Below are positions 18,389 through 26,026 of a DNA stretch of 37,667 bases, in pieces. A program made the position numbers and the translations under genes. Origin of the DNA: Streptomyces oryzae. Lineage in GTDB: Bacteria > Actinomycetota > Actinomycetes > Streptomycetales > Streptomycetaceae. Within the stretch, counting starts at the first letter, position 1. Each line of letters starts with the position of its first letter. Location of the stretch: the NCBI RefSeq assembly GCF_017676365.1, contig NZ_JADKMA010000057.1, positions 1 through 37,667 on the forward strand. The letters run 5' to 3'. The notes beneath the pieces were generated by a model. That model saw nothing but the letters and a program-made list of their open reading frames with translations, was not told the origin of the DNA and searched no databases.

Positions 18389-20713
18389 GTGGACGTGACC
18401 AGGTACGAGGTCCCCGGGCTGGAGCGGCCCGTCGAGATCCTGGTGGACCGCTGGGGCCTACCGCATCTGTACGCCGCCTCCCGGGCCGACCTCTTCCTGG
18501 CACAGGGCTTCAACGCGGCCCGCGAGCGGCTCTTCCAGCTCGACCTGTGGCGGCGGCGCGGTCTGGGGCTGCTGGCCGAGGTGTTCGGCGAGCAGTACGT
18601 CGAGCACGACGGGGCGGCCCGGCTGTTCCTGTACCGGGGCGAGATGGCCGAGGAGTGGGCCGCGTACGGGCCCGGGACGGAGGAGATGGCACGCTCCTTC
18701 GTCGCGGGGCTCAACGCGTATGTGGCGCACGCGCTCGCGGCCGGTTCCCTCCCGCCGGAGTTCGCCACGCTCGGCCATACGCCGTCGTACTGGCACCACG
18801 ACGACCTGGCCCGCATCCGCACACACGGCCTCTTCTACAACGTGCGCGAGGAGGTGGCCCGGGCCCGCACGCTCCGCGACTTCGGCCCCGAGGTGGAGGA
18901 GCTGCGCAAGGCCCGCGAGCCAGAGGGCCACCGACTCCGCGTCCCCGAGGGCCTGGACCTTGAGGTCATCCCCGACGACGTGCTCCGCGTCTACGACCTG
19001 GCCACCGTCCCGCCCTGGGACACCGGCACCCCGCCCCGCCAGGGCCTGGACGGCAGCAACAACTGGGTGCTGGCGCCCTCCCGCACCGCCACCGGGCGGC
19101 CCCTGCTGGCCAACGACCCGCACCGCGCCGTCACCCTCCCCTCGCTCCGCTACCTCGCCCATCTGTCCGCGCCCGGGCTTGACGTGATCGGCGCCGGCGA
19201 ACCGGCACTGCCGGGGGTCTCCATCGGGCACAACGGCCGGATCGCGTTCGGGTTGACGATCTTCCCGATCGACCAGGAGGACCTCTACGTCTACCGCACC
19301 CGGCCCGGTGACCCGCACTCCTACGCGTACGGGGACGGCTGGGAGCCGATGACGTGCGTGACCGAGGAGATCCCCGTCCGGGACGCGGAGCCGGTGCGGG
19401 CCCGGATGTGGTTCACCCGGCACGGGCCGGTCATCCGCGAACGCCCGGAAAGGCGGGCCGCGTTCGCTGTCCGGGCCGCCTGGCTGGGCCCCGGGATGGC
19501 GCCGTATCTGGGCAGCGCCGGCTATATGGGCGCCGAGAGCCCGGAGGCGTTCCTCGCGGCGATGCGCCGCTGGGGCGCTCCGGGTGAGAACCAGGTGTAC
19601 GCGGCGACCGACGGGACGGTCGGCTGGCGCCCGGCCGGACGGGTCCCGCGGCGGCGCGGCTGGGACGGCACGCTGCCGGTGCCAGGCGACGGGCGCTACG
19701 AGTGGAACGGCTTCCTGGACGCCGACGAGCTGCCGCACGAACGCGCCCCCGAGCAGGGCTGGTTCGCCACCGCGAACCAGCTCAATCTGCCGCCCGACTA
19801 CCCGCACACCGAGCGGCCCGTCACCCACGACTGGTACGCGCCCTTCCGCTACCAGCGGTGCGCCGAAGCCCTCGCGGCGCGGCACGACTGGACCGCCGAG
19901 GACTGCGTACGGCTCCAGACCGACTACGTCAGTCTTCCCGCGCGGCGCGTGCTGCCGCTGCTGTCCGGACTGGGGAGCGCGGACCCCCGGGTGCGGAGAG
20001 GGCTGGCGCTGCTGCGCGGCTGGGACGGCGAGCTGCGCGCCGACTCGGCCGCCGCCGCGCTGTTCGAGGTGTGGTTCCGGCGGCATCTGCGGCCCGCGCT
20101 GCTGCGGCGGGCGCTGAGCGGGCTGGTGCCGGCGGAGCGGCTGGAGGAGGCGCTGGCGCGGGTGTTGCCGGTGGAGGGTGACTCGGGCGACCCGCGTGTC
20201 GAACTCCGGCTTTTGGGTGCGCCCGATCCGGACGGCGAGCGCGCGCAGTTGCTCCTGACCAGCCTCGGTACAGCCGTGACAGCCGTCGCCGGACTGCTGG
20301 GCGAGGACCCGGACGGCTGGTCCTGGGGCGCCCTGCACCGGGCTGAACTGCACCATCCAGTGGCCCGGCTGCTGGCCCGCCAGGGAGTGACGGAGGCTCC
20401 CGGCTGGTGCGGCCTCGGCCCCCTCCCCCGTGGCGGGAGCGGCGACACGGTGGGCGCCGCCGCGTACTTGCCCGACTTCCGGCAGAACGCCGGGGCGAGC
20501 TTCCGGATGGTGGTGGATGTCGGCGCCTGGGACAACTCCCTCGCCATGAACTCCCCCGGCCAGTCCGGCGACCCGCGCTCCCCCCACTATGCGGATCTCT
20601 TCGAGGACTGGGCCGCGGATGGGGCGTTCCCTCTCGTCTACTCCCGCCCCCGCGTGGAGGCGGAGACGGTGCGGCGTCTGGTCCTCTCCCCGGTCGCTGC
20701 GGCCTTGAACTGA
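18389..20713 (+). CDS. Penicillin acylase family Ntn hydrolase (774 aa)
   Basis: Amide hydrolase made as one chain that would self-cleave before a serine. The nucleophile is S223 in DGSNNWVLAP, giving an alpha chain of about 222 residues and a beta chain of about 552. Other family features are the N-terminal RWGLPHLYAASRADLFLAQGF and ARERLFQLDLWRRRGLG, LLANDPH after the nucleophile, and LAMNSPGQSGDPRSPHY near the C-terminus. No signal peptide is present at the GTG start (GAGGAG upstream), although many relatives are exported. In this operon with a symporter it may act on an imported N-acyl compound in the cytoplasm. Antibiotic or quorum-signal acylase activity is possible but unsupported. Confidence 0.9.
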   Translation: MDVTRYEVPGLERPVEILVDRWGLPHLYAASRADLFLAQGFNAARERLFQLDLWRRRGLGLLAEVFGEQYVEHDGAARLFLYRGEMAEEWAAYGPGTEEMARSFVAGLNAYVAHALAAGSLPPEFATLGHTPSYWHHDDLARIRTHGLFYNVREEVARARTLRDFGPEVEELRKAREPEGHRLRVPEGLDLEVIPDDVLRVYDLATVPPWDTGTPPRQGLDGSNNWVLAPSRTATGRPLLANDPHRAVTLPSLRYLAHLSAPGLDVIGAGEPALPGVSIGHNGRIAFGLTIFPIDQEDLYVYRTRPGDPHSYAYGDGWEPMTCVTEEIPVRDAEPVRARMWFTRHGPVIRERPERRAAFAVRAAWLGPGMAPYLGSAGYMGAESPEAFLAAMRRWGAPGENQVYAATDGTVGWRPAGRVPRRRGWDGTLPVPGDGRYEWNGFLDADELPHERAPEQGWFATANQLNLPPDYPHTERPVTHDWYAPFRYQRCAEALAARHDWTAEDCVRLQTDYVSLPARRVLPLLSGLGSADPRVRRGLALLRGWDGELRADSAAAALFEVWFRRHLRPALLRRALSGLVPAERLEEALARVLPVEGDSGDPRVELRLLGAPDPDGERAQLLLTSLGTAVTAVAGLLGEDPDGWSWGALHRAELHHPVARLLARQGVTEAPGWCGLGPLPRGGSGDTVGAAAYLPDFRQNAGASFRMVVDVGAWDNSLAMNSPGQSGDPRSPHYADLFEDWAADGAFPLVYSRPRVEAETVRRLVLSPVAAALN

Positions 20714-20718
20714 CCGGC

Positions 20719-20910
20719 TCAAGTGCGTCGGGGGACGGGGGCTGCCACGCGGCGGAGTTCGGGGGCATAGCGATAGAGCATGATCGGGGGTTCGCCCGGA
20801 CCCGTAACGACCCTCAACCGGTAAATGTACGGGGCCGGTCCGGTCACCTGAACGATCTCCCCGGTGCGGCCACTCTTCACGTCCCTCGCGGTGTCGCCGA
20901 CCTGCCACAT
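20719..20910 (-). CDS. Small conserved protein near XRE/DUF397 locus (63 aa)
   Basis: Function not recognised. The start of the protein, WQVGDTARDVKSGRTGEIVQVTG, resembles small beta-barrel-like proteins often found beside XRE/DUF397 loci in Streptomyces (from memory). It is soluble and basic at its C-terminus. The ATG lies 1 nt after the stop of the preceding minus-strand gene, so the two are almost certainly cotranscribed. Its 3' end nearly touches the stop codon of the convergent acylase gene. Confidence 0.65.
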   Translation of the reverse strand: MWQVGDTARDVKSGRTGEIVQVTGPAPYIYRLRVVTGPGEPPIMLYRYAPELRRVAAPVPRRT

Positions 20911-20911
20911 G

Positions 20912-21118
20912 TCACAACCCGCCCGGAAGCCCGCGCAGTCCGGGCCGGGTGTCGGGGTTGTGCCTGAGATGCAGGTGCCGCCCCTGCAACGCCTCCAGAT
21001 CTGCGGCGCTCCTGTCGTCGCACGCCCCTCGCGCCCGACTGATCATCGTCCGGAACCATTCGCAGTCCTGGCACCCCGCGTACATCGCCCTGCTCATGCT
21101 TGCTCGTTCGTCGGGCAT
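20912..21118 (-). CDS. Small CxxC protein near XRE/DUF397 locus (68 aa)
   Basis: Function not recognised. The ATG at 21118 has a perfect AAGGAGG ribosome binding site, so it is translated. The motif CQDCEW, a later cysteine, and the histidines in RHLHLRHNPD could bind a metal or be redox active. It is the first gene of a two-gene operon divergent from the XRE regulator. The 133-nt divergent region contains direct repeats CTTGA-N4-CTTGA (about 21172-21185) and no clear -10. Confidence 0.68.
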   Translation of the reverse strand: MPDERASMSRAMYAGCQDCEWFRTMISRARGACDDRSAADLEALQGRHLHLRHNPDTRPGLRGLPGGL

Positions 21119-21251
21119 GGCCCCGCCTCCTTGGTTGCGCTGTTGGTGAGAACAACACAACTGGCGCTACTCTTGACTCACTTGAACGCGAGGACGCAAG
21201 CAAACGACGACCTGTGCCTGACCGTTCCAAACACAGAGAGGCTGTTCGCAG

Positions 21252-22091
21252 GTGGCAAGGAAGCGGAATCGGGTCCGTGACTTGAACCCAGTGGCGCCTA
21301 CCTCGTTCGGGGAAGACGTCAAGCGCGTGAGGCAGGCGCGCGGACTGCTACAGAAACACTTGGGCACCGCCACCGGTTACAGCGAGGGCTATGTCAGCAA
21401 GGTCGAAAAGGGCACCATCACGCCGTCGATGAAGTTCGCGAAGGGCTGCGATGTCGCGTTCGGTACCGGTGACTTGTTCGCCGAACAGTTACGGCGGCTC
21501 ATGGATGTCGACCACCCCGACTGGTTCGCACCCTTCGTAGAGCTGGAGAAAGCGGCATCCGAAATCTGCGACTACAGCACGAACCTGATCTTCGGCGGCG
21601 TACAGACCCGGGAGTACGCACGCGCGCTGCTGCGCTCCGGACAGCCGCTCGACACCCCTGAGCAGACTGCTGCCAAAGTTGACCTGCGGATGGAACGGCG
21701 CAAGCTGCACGAGAGTGATCGTCCACCGCTTCTGTGGCTGGTGCTGGACGAAGCGAGCCTGCGGCGCAGGGTAGGCGGAGACGCGGTGATGCGGGATCAG
21801 CTTCGTCACCTTACAGCCATGGCGGAGTACCCGGCCGTCACGGTTCAGGTGCTGCCGTTCAGTGCGGGTGCGCCCCCGGCCTCCTCCCCTTTCACCCTGT
21901 TGGACTTCCCGGAAGCCATGGCTCAACCTCCGGTGCTGTACTCCGAAGGGCAAGGCATCGGACGTGTGATTGACTCTGCGGAACGAGTAAAAGATGCCCG
22001 CAACAGGTACGACCGGCTACGTGCAGACGCGCTGTCACCGGGCCAGTCATTGGACTTGATTCGTAGCGTGATGGGAGAGCGCAGCCCATGA
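21252..22091 (+). CDS. XRE family regulator with DUF5753 domain (279 aa), contains a TTA codon
   Basis: Helix-turn-helix regulator of the kind paired with DUF397 proteins in Streptomyces (for example the Scr1/Scr2 pair). The HTH covers about residues 18-75 (VRQARGLLQKHLGTATGYSE, YVSKVEKG). The DUF5753 domain fills the rest, with GVQTREYARALL, MERRKLHE, VTVQVLPFSAG and VLYSEGQGIGRVIDS. The start is GTG at 21252. Codon 80 is TTA (21489-21491), the rare codon read by the bldA tRNA, so translation may wait for development. I saw no other in-frame TTA in this window. The stop overlaps the first DUF397 gene by 4 nt. Local GC looks lower than in flanking genes. Confidence 0.92.
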   Translation: MARKRNRVRDLNPVAPTSFGEDVKRVRQARGLLQKHLGTATGYSEGYVSKVEKGTITPSMKFAKGCDVAFGTGDLFAEQLRRLMDVDHPDWFAPFVELEKAASEICDYSTNLIFGGVQTREYARALLRSGQPLDTPEQTAAKVDLRMERRKLHESDRPPLLWLVLDEASLRRRVGGDAVMRDQLRHLTAMAEYPAVTVQVLPFSAGAPPASSPFTLLDFPEAMAQPPVLYSEGQGIGRVIDSAERVKDARNRYDRLRADALSPGQSLDLIRSVMGERSP

Positions 22092-22521
22092 GCACAACCA
22101 ACGGACCTTGGCTCAAGAGCAGCTACAGCGGCGGCGAAGGCGGCAACTGCCTCGAATGGATGCCCGCCTCGGCAGCGACCGGCGTCATCCCCGTCCGGGA
22201 CAGCAAGAACACCGACCGAGCACCGCTGCGCTTCTCAACGGCGGCCTGGACCACGTTCGTCGGTAGCATGAAGCACTCCGCACGCCGATAAGCAGACTCA
22301 GCTTGGCCCAGAGCGTGATAGGAGAGCACACACCATGACCACAACCAACGGATCGTGGATCAAGAGCAGCTACAGCGCCGGCAACGGCGGGCAGTGCCTT
22401 GAGTGGGCGCCGGCCAAGCGAAAGGGCACCGTTCCTGTACGGGACAGCAAGGACACCGACCAAGCACCGCTGCGCTTCTCAACGGCGGCCTGGACCACCT
22501 TCGTCAGCGCCATGAAGCACT
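22065..22521 (+). repeat. Tandem duplication of DUF397 gene with its leader
   Basis: Unit 1 runs 22065-22277 and unit 2 runs 22312-22521. Both begin AGCGTGAT-R-GGAGAGC (19 of 23 leader bases equal) and end ATGAAGCACT. Unit 1 includes the last codons of the XRE gene, so unit 2 carries a copy of that 3' end as non-coding leader. Confidence 0.85.
22088..22291 (+). CDS. DUF397 protein, copy A (67 aa)
   Basis: Short DUF397 domain protein: WLKSSYSGGEGGNCLEW, then VRDSKNTDRAPLRFS and WTTFVGSMK, the full family pattern. It is translationally coupled to the XRE regulator by an ATGA overlap. Such pairs act together as regulators in Streptomyces and have also been proposed as toxin/antitoxin-like modules; which applies here is unknown. 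A close second copy follows 43 nt later. This copy has an extra SARR tail past the point where the duplication ends. Confidence 0.9.
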   Translation: MSTTNGPWLKSSYSGGEGGNCLEWMPASAATGVIPVRDSKNTDRAPLRFSTAAWTTFVGSMKHSARR

Positions 22522-22523
22522 AA
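22335..22523 (+). CDS. DUF397 protein, copy B (62 aa)
   Basis: Second DUF397 protein, nearly the same as copy A: WIKSSYSAGNGGQCLEW, VRDSKDTDQAPLRFS, WTTFVSAMKH. Most differences fall in the middle (PAKRKGTVPV against PASAATGVIPV). The ribosome binding site GGAGAG comes from the duplicated leader, which in copy A is part of the XRE coding sequence. It ends at KH-stop, where the duplicated segment ends. Its partner is presumably the same XRE protein. Confidence 0.9.
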   Translation: MTTTNGSWIKSSYSAGNGGQCLEWAPAKRKGTVPVRDSKDTDQAPLRFSTAAWTTFVSAMKH

Positions 22524-22608
22524 AGCGCTTTGCGCAAGGCCGTGAACTGGCCATCTCCGACATCCACGAAGCCTTCCTCACTCTGGGATGCGGACTGCTC
22601 TGCTGCCA

Positions 22609-24165
22609 CTAGTTCTTCTGCAGGGCGCGGGTGACACCCGCGATGACGGCGGTCGTCAGCACCCAGCCGAAGGCGATCAGCAGGTAAGCCAGCCACTGGA
22701 GGCCGTCGTTCGGCCAGTACCAGGCCGTGCGCTGGCCCAGGCCGCCGATGGGGATCAGGAGGTCGAGTGTGTAGACGAGGGGTTGGAACGGTGCGCCTTC
22801 GCCTCGTTTGACCGGGTCAGGGGAGTGCGTGCCGAAGGACAGCGTACCCAGCAAGGTCAGTGCGAGGAGCCAGACGCCGGCCAGCCAGGGGCGGTAGCCG
22901 TAACCGACGGTCGCGTCGAGCAGGTGCCCCCACATGCGCGCGGCCCCGGGCAGAGTACGGCGCCGATGGCGCTGTTTGGCCAGGAGCACGCGGCGGGCGT
23001 CGTCGTCGTGGCCGGCCTTCCGGTACCAGCTCGCCAACTGCTCGTACGGCTGCGGGCCGTAGCCGGGGCTGCGCCGGATCCACGCCACCCGTCGCGCAAC
23101 GGAGTCTCGCCGCCCCACTGCTTCCCGGCGCTCGCCGCCCTCGTCCACCTTGATGGAGCCGTAGACGAAGCCGTCCAGCTCCACCACGTCCGGCCAGCTG
23201 TGATCGCTGTCGTGGAGGTTGGACACCTGTGCGCCGCGCAGGTCCACGCTGCCGGACGGAGACTGGGCGAGGGTGAAGTCGAAGTCGACGGCCTGCATCC
23301 GAGGCGCGACCAGGGACGGGCTGCGCCCGTCGGGCGGCCCGTTCAGGACGGCTCCCTCGAAGGTCAGGTTGTCCGAGATCCGGGTGCCCCGCAGCCGTAC
23401 GGTGCCGTTCGCCATGAACCCGTCGGAGAAGTCGAGCGTCGAGGCCACGGCGTTGTCCAGCGCGAGCGCCACCCCGCGCGGGCCGGGGCTCACCAGCTGT
23501 GCACCCTTCATGAACAGTCCGCCCGGCAACTGCGCGCCCAGCAGCCGTACTTCACCTCGCACGACAAACCCGCCCCTGCAGGTCACGCCTCCTTCCATGA
23601 CCAGGCCGCCGGCGGCCACGGCCCACCCGCCGGGCGCACTGATCTCAGCACCGTTGAGGAGCATGCCGCCGGTCACCCGGGCATCGCTCAGCGACAGGGC
23701 GGTGCTCACGTGGTTGAAGGGCGAGGAAGCGAGGCTTTCCACTACCGACCGCCGCAAGTCGAGCGTCCCCTCGACGCAGGCCGCATAGGCTTCAATGCCC
23801 GGTACGTGGCTGCCCGTGATCACGACCGTCTGTGTCGAGGCTCCGAGCAGGTCCACCGACTCCTCGAACCAGCAGTCCTCGAGCCAGAGGGCGTAAGCGA
23901 CCTGCGCGCCGGCCAGATTGAGGCGCCCGGATATCCGCGCCCCGGCGAGCCTCAGACACGCCACGGCGCCCGGCTGCGCGGTGTTCGCGCCCAGGAGGAG
24001 CGCCACGATCACCGCGGCCCGCACCGTCCGCTCGGGGCCCCACCGCCCACCCTCGGCGACACGGTCCTCCTCGGGCACGCCCGTGCGCAGGTCCACGCGG
24101 CGTCCCTCGGGGAACGCGTCCCACAACTCACGCTCCGGTGAGGTCAACTCGTCGTAGGAGAGCAC
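22609..24165 (-). CDS. Membrane protein with beta-helix-like repeats ('membrane-associated oxidoreductase' type, 518 aa)
   Basis: The N-terminus SYDELTSPERELWDAFPEG and WGPERTVRAAVIVALLLG match a Streptomyces family often labelled membrane-associated oxidoreductase, although no cofactor motif is visible. The middle (about residues 60-330) is a run of GA-x-(I/V)-x-G-x-L-x-L units such as LAGARISGRLNLAGAQV and RLRGTRISDNLTFEGAVL, likely a solenoid of stacked beta turns. A helical linker (PYEQLASWYRKAGHDDDARR) and C-terminal hydrophobic spans (WLAGVWLLALTLLGTL and LAYLLIAFGWVLTTAVIAG) follow. The start is uncertain: GTG at 24165 is chosen, GTG at 24186 is also possible, and both have weak ribosome sites. 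The gene appears to stand alone. Confidence 0.78.
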   Translation of the reverse strand: MLSYDELTSPERELWDAFPEGRRVDLRTGVPEEDRVAEGGRWGPERTVRAAVIVALLLGANTAQPGAVACLRLAGARISGRLNLAGAQVAYALWLEDCWFEESVDLLGASTQTVVITGSHVPGIEAYAACVEGTLDLRRSVVESLASSPFNHVSTALSLSDARVTGGMLLNGAEISAPGGWAVAAGGLVMEGGVTCRGGFVVRGEVRLLGAQLPGGLFMKGAQLVSPGPRGVALALDNAVASTLDFSDGFMANGTVRLRGTRISDNLTFEGAVLNGPPDGRSPSLVAPRMQAVDFDFTLAQSPSGSVDLRGAQVSNLHDSDHSWPDVVELDGFVYGSIKVDEGGERREAVGRRDSVARRVAWIRRSPGYGPQPYEQLASWYRKAGHDDDARRVLLAKQRHRRRTLPGAARMWGHLLDATVGYGYRPWLAGVWLLALTLLGTLSFGTHSPDPVKRGEGAPFQPLVYTLDLLIPIGGLGQRTAWYWPNDGLQWLAYLLIAFGWVLTTAVIAGVTRALQKN

Positions 24166-24240
24166 TCGTGCAGAGTAGTGATCCACCTTCGCGCTCGCTC
24201 TGCCCACGCACGAACCGGCCCCTTCTGTCAGGAGTTCCAA

Positions 24241-24255
24241 GGCGGGCCGCCCGCC
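24241..24255 (-). terminator. Hairpin after the ABC permease gene
   Basis: GGCGGGC-C-GCCCGCC forms a perfect 7-bp inverted repeat directly after the stop codon of the last permease gene of the minus-strand ABC operon. It has no T tract. It is a plausible G/C-type terminator or 3' protector, but evidence is limited. Confidence 0.4.
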
Positions 24256-24257
24256 CG

Positions 24258-25082
24258 TCACTCCTTGGCGGAGCCCGTCAGCATGCCCTGGATGAAACGG
24301 CGTTGCAGCACCAGGTAGACCAGCACAACCGGCAGCGCGATCAGCGTCGCGGCGGCGGCCAGCAGGGCGGTGTCCGAGGAGTGCTGCCCTTGGAAGAAGG
24401 CGAGGCCCAGCGGCACCGTCCGGTGGGCCTCGTCGCTCACCATCACCAGGGCCATCAGAAACTCGTTCCAGGTCCACATGAAGACGATGACCGTCAGCGT
24501 GGAGAACGCGGGCCGCCCCATCGGCACCAGGATGCGGGTGAGCGTCGACCAGTGGGTCGCCCCGTCGATGCGGGCCGCCTCCAGCAGGGAGCGCGGCGTG
24601 TTGCGGAAATAGGTGCGCATCCAGAAGACGCCGAACGCGAGCGACTGCGCGGTCTGCGGCAGGATCAGCCCCCAGTAGGTGTTGGTCAGCCCCCAGTGCC
24701 GCAGGTCGAAGTAGAGCGGGACGATCACCGCTTCCTGCGGCAGGGTGAGACCCACGACGAACAGGTAGAACAGCCAGTTGGAGCCGGGGAAGCGCATGGT
24801 GCCGAAGGCGTAGGCCGCCAGCGTGGCCAGCACCGTGGTGGCGGCCACCACGGCGACGGCGACCAGTACGGAGCTGAACAGATAGCTGCCGAAGTGGCCG
24901 CGGGTCCAGGCGTCGGCGAAGTTGCCCCAGTTGAGGCCGTCCGGCAGCGCGAAGCCGGTGTCCAGCGAGGACTGGCTGGACAGCGCGGTGGAGAGGATTC
25001 CGGCCACCGGGGTGAGGGCGATCAGCGCGAACAGGCCGAGGATGCCGTAGGTGACACCGCGTTCGGTGCGGGAAGTGTTCAT
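24258..25082 (-). CDS. Carbohydrate ABC transporter permease, MalG type (274 aa)
   Basis: Second membrane subunit of a CUT1-family sugar importer. Six hydrophobic spans are present, starting with YGILGLFALIALTPVAGIL. The cytoplasmic EAA loop that contacts the ATPase is EAARIDGATHWSTLTRILVPMGRPA in the second half (split here only by function: EAARIDG, then ILVPMGRP). The C-terminus QRRFIQGMLTGSAKE is typical of MalG-like subunits. The ATG at 25082 overlaps the MalF-type gene stop by 4 nt. No ATPase gene is present; in Streptomyces a shared MsiK-type ATPase usually serves such systems. Confidence 0.92.
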   Translation of the reverse strand: MNTSRTERGVTYGILGLFALIALTPVAGILSTALSSQSSLDTGFALPDGLNWGNFADAWTRGHFGSYLFSSVLVAVAVVAATTVLATLAAYAFGTMRFPGSNWLFYLFVVGLTLPQEAVIVPLYFDLRHWGLTNTYWGLILPQTAQSLAFGVFWMRTYFRNTPRSLLEAARIDGATHWSTLTRILVPMGRPAFSTLTVIVFMWTWNEFLMALVMVSDEAHRTVPLGLAFFQGQHSSDTALLAAAATLIALPVVLVYLVLQRRFIQGMLTGSAKE

Positions 25083-26026
25083 CGTCTGCGGCCCTCCACG
25101 AGCCTGGTGACCACCATGGTCAGCGCGAAGATCACGGCGGTGAGGGTGATGCCCATGGCCGACGCCGAGCCGACCTCGCCGCTCTCGAAAGCGCGGCGGT
25201 AGACCTCGTACGCGGGCACGGAGGTGGCATTGCCAGGACCACCGCTGGTGGTGATGTAGATGAGGTCGAAGTTGCGCAGCGCCGCCACCATGGTGAGCGT
25301 GAGCGCGACGGCGATCTCGGCGCGCAGTCCCGGCAGGGTGACGGCGAAGAACTCCCGCACCGGGCCCGCACCGTCGATGCGTGCCGCCTCGTACAGCTCG
25401 CGCGGGATCCGCTGGGCGCCGGCCAGGAAGAGCACCAGACACAGTCCGGTCTCCACCCAGGTGCCGATGGCCCCGACGGCGGGCAGCGCCCAGGTGTCGT
25501 CGCCGAGCCAGGATCTGGCCAGACCGTCCAGACCCACGGCACCGAGGGTGTCGTTCAGCAGCCCGTCGGGCGCCAGTACGGCACGCCAGGCGACACCGAC
25601 TACGACCATGGCCAGCACCTGCGGCAGAAAGAGCACGGTGCGGTAGAAGGTCATCCCGCGGATGCGGAAGCGGGTCAGCGCCGCGGTGAGCAGCAGCCCG
25701 ATGGCCACCGGCAGCACGGCGTAGAAGAGCAGCAGTACCGCGGCGTGCGCGAAGGGGGCGCGTAGCTCGGGGTCGGTGAGCAGGTCCTGGTAGTTGTCGA
25801 GACCGGCCCAGCTCGCCCGGGTCAGCCCGTCCCAGTGCAGCAGCGACAGCCAGCCGGTCTGGCCGAGCGGCCACAGCAGGAAGACCCCGAAGACAGCGAG
25901 CGCGGGCAGCACGTACAGATAACCGACCGCCCTGGGCTCACCGGGAGCCTGCCGCCGGTAGCGGGCCGCGAGGCGGCGCAGCGCGGCCGAACTCCCTCGG
26001 CTCCCCGTGCCCGTGTGCGCGCTCAT
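25079..26026 (-). CDS. Carbohydrate ABC transporter permease, MalF type (315 aa)
   Basis: First membrane subunit of the same importer. After a basic N-terminal tail, six spans follow, starting with YLYVLPALAVFGVFLLWPLG. The EAA loop is ELYEAARIDGAGPVREFFAV, and the family stretch YITTSGGPGNATSVPAYEVY is clear. The ATG at 26026 overlaps the stop of the binding-protein gene by 4 nt, so binding protein, MalF and MalG subunits are made in order from one message. The sugar is unknown; the PfkB kinase upstream suggests a sugar phosphorylated after entry. Confidence 0.92.
   Translation of the reverse strand: MSAHTGTGSRGSSAALRRLAARYRRQAPGEPRAVGYLYVLPALAVFGVFLLWPLGQTGWLSLLHWDGLTRASWAGLDNYQDLLTDPELRAPFAHAAVLLLFYAVLPVAIGLLLTAALTRFRIRGMTFYRTVLFLPQVLAMVVVGVAWRAVLAPDGLLNDTLGAVGLDGLARSWLGDDTWALPAVGAIGTWVETGLCLVLFLAGAQRIPRELYEAARIDGAGPVREFFAVTLPGLRAEIAVALTLTMVAALRNFDLIYITTSGGPGNATSVPAYEVYRRAFESGEVGSASAMGITLTAVIFALTMVVTRLVEGRRR

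Noticed and set aside
18458..20908. 816-codon minus-strand open frame opposite the penicillin acylase
   Set aside because: No recognisable domain, composition of an antisense shadow, and the opposite strand encodes a clear Ntn hydrolase.
20719..22523. Integrated mobile element around the XRE/DUF397 genes
   Set aside because: No integrase, transposase, tRNA or flanking repeat was seen; only lower GC by eye and small genes support transfer.
22524..22608. Possible further DUF397 remnant or small gene after copy B
   Set aside because: The 85-nt stretch holds a palindrome (AAAGCGCTTT) but no translation matching the DUF397 pattern and no ribosome binding site.
22588..24141. 517-codon plus-strand open frame opposite the beta-helix membrane protein
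   Set aside because: Gln/Arg/His-rich shadow translation without motifs; the minus frame has conserved start, repeats and membrane spans.
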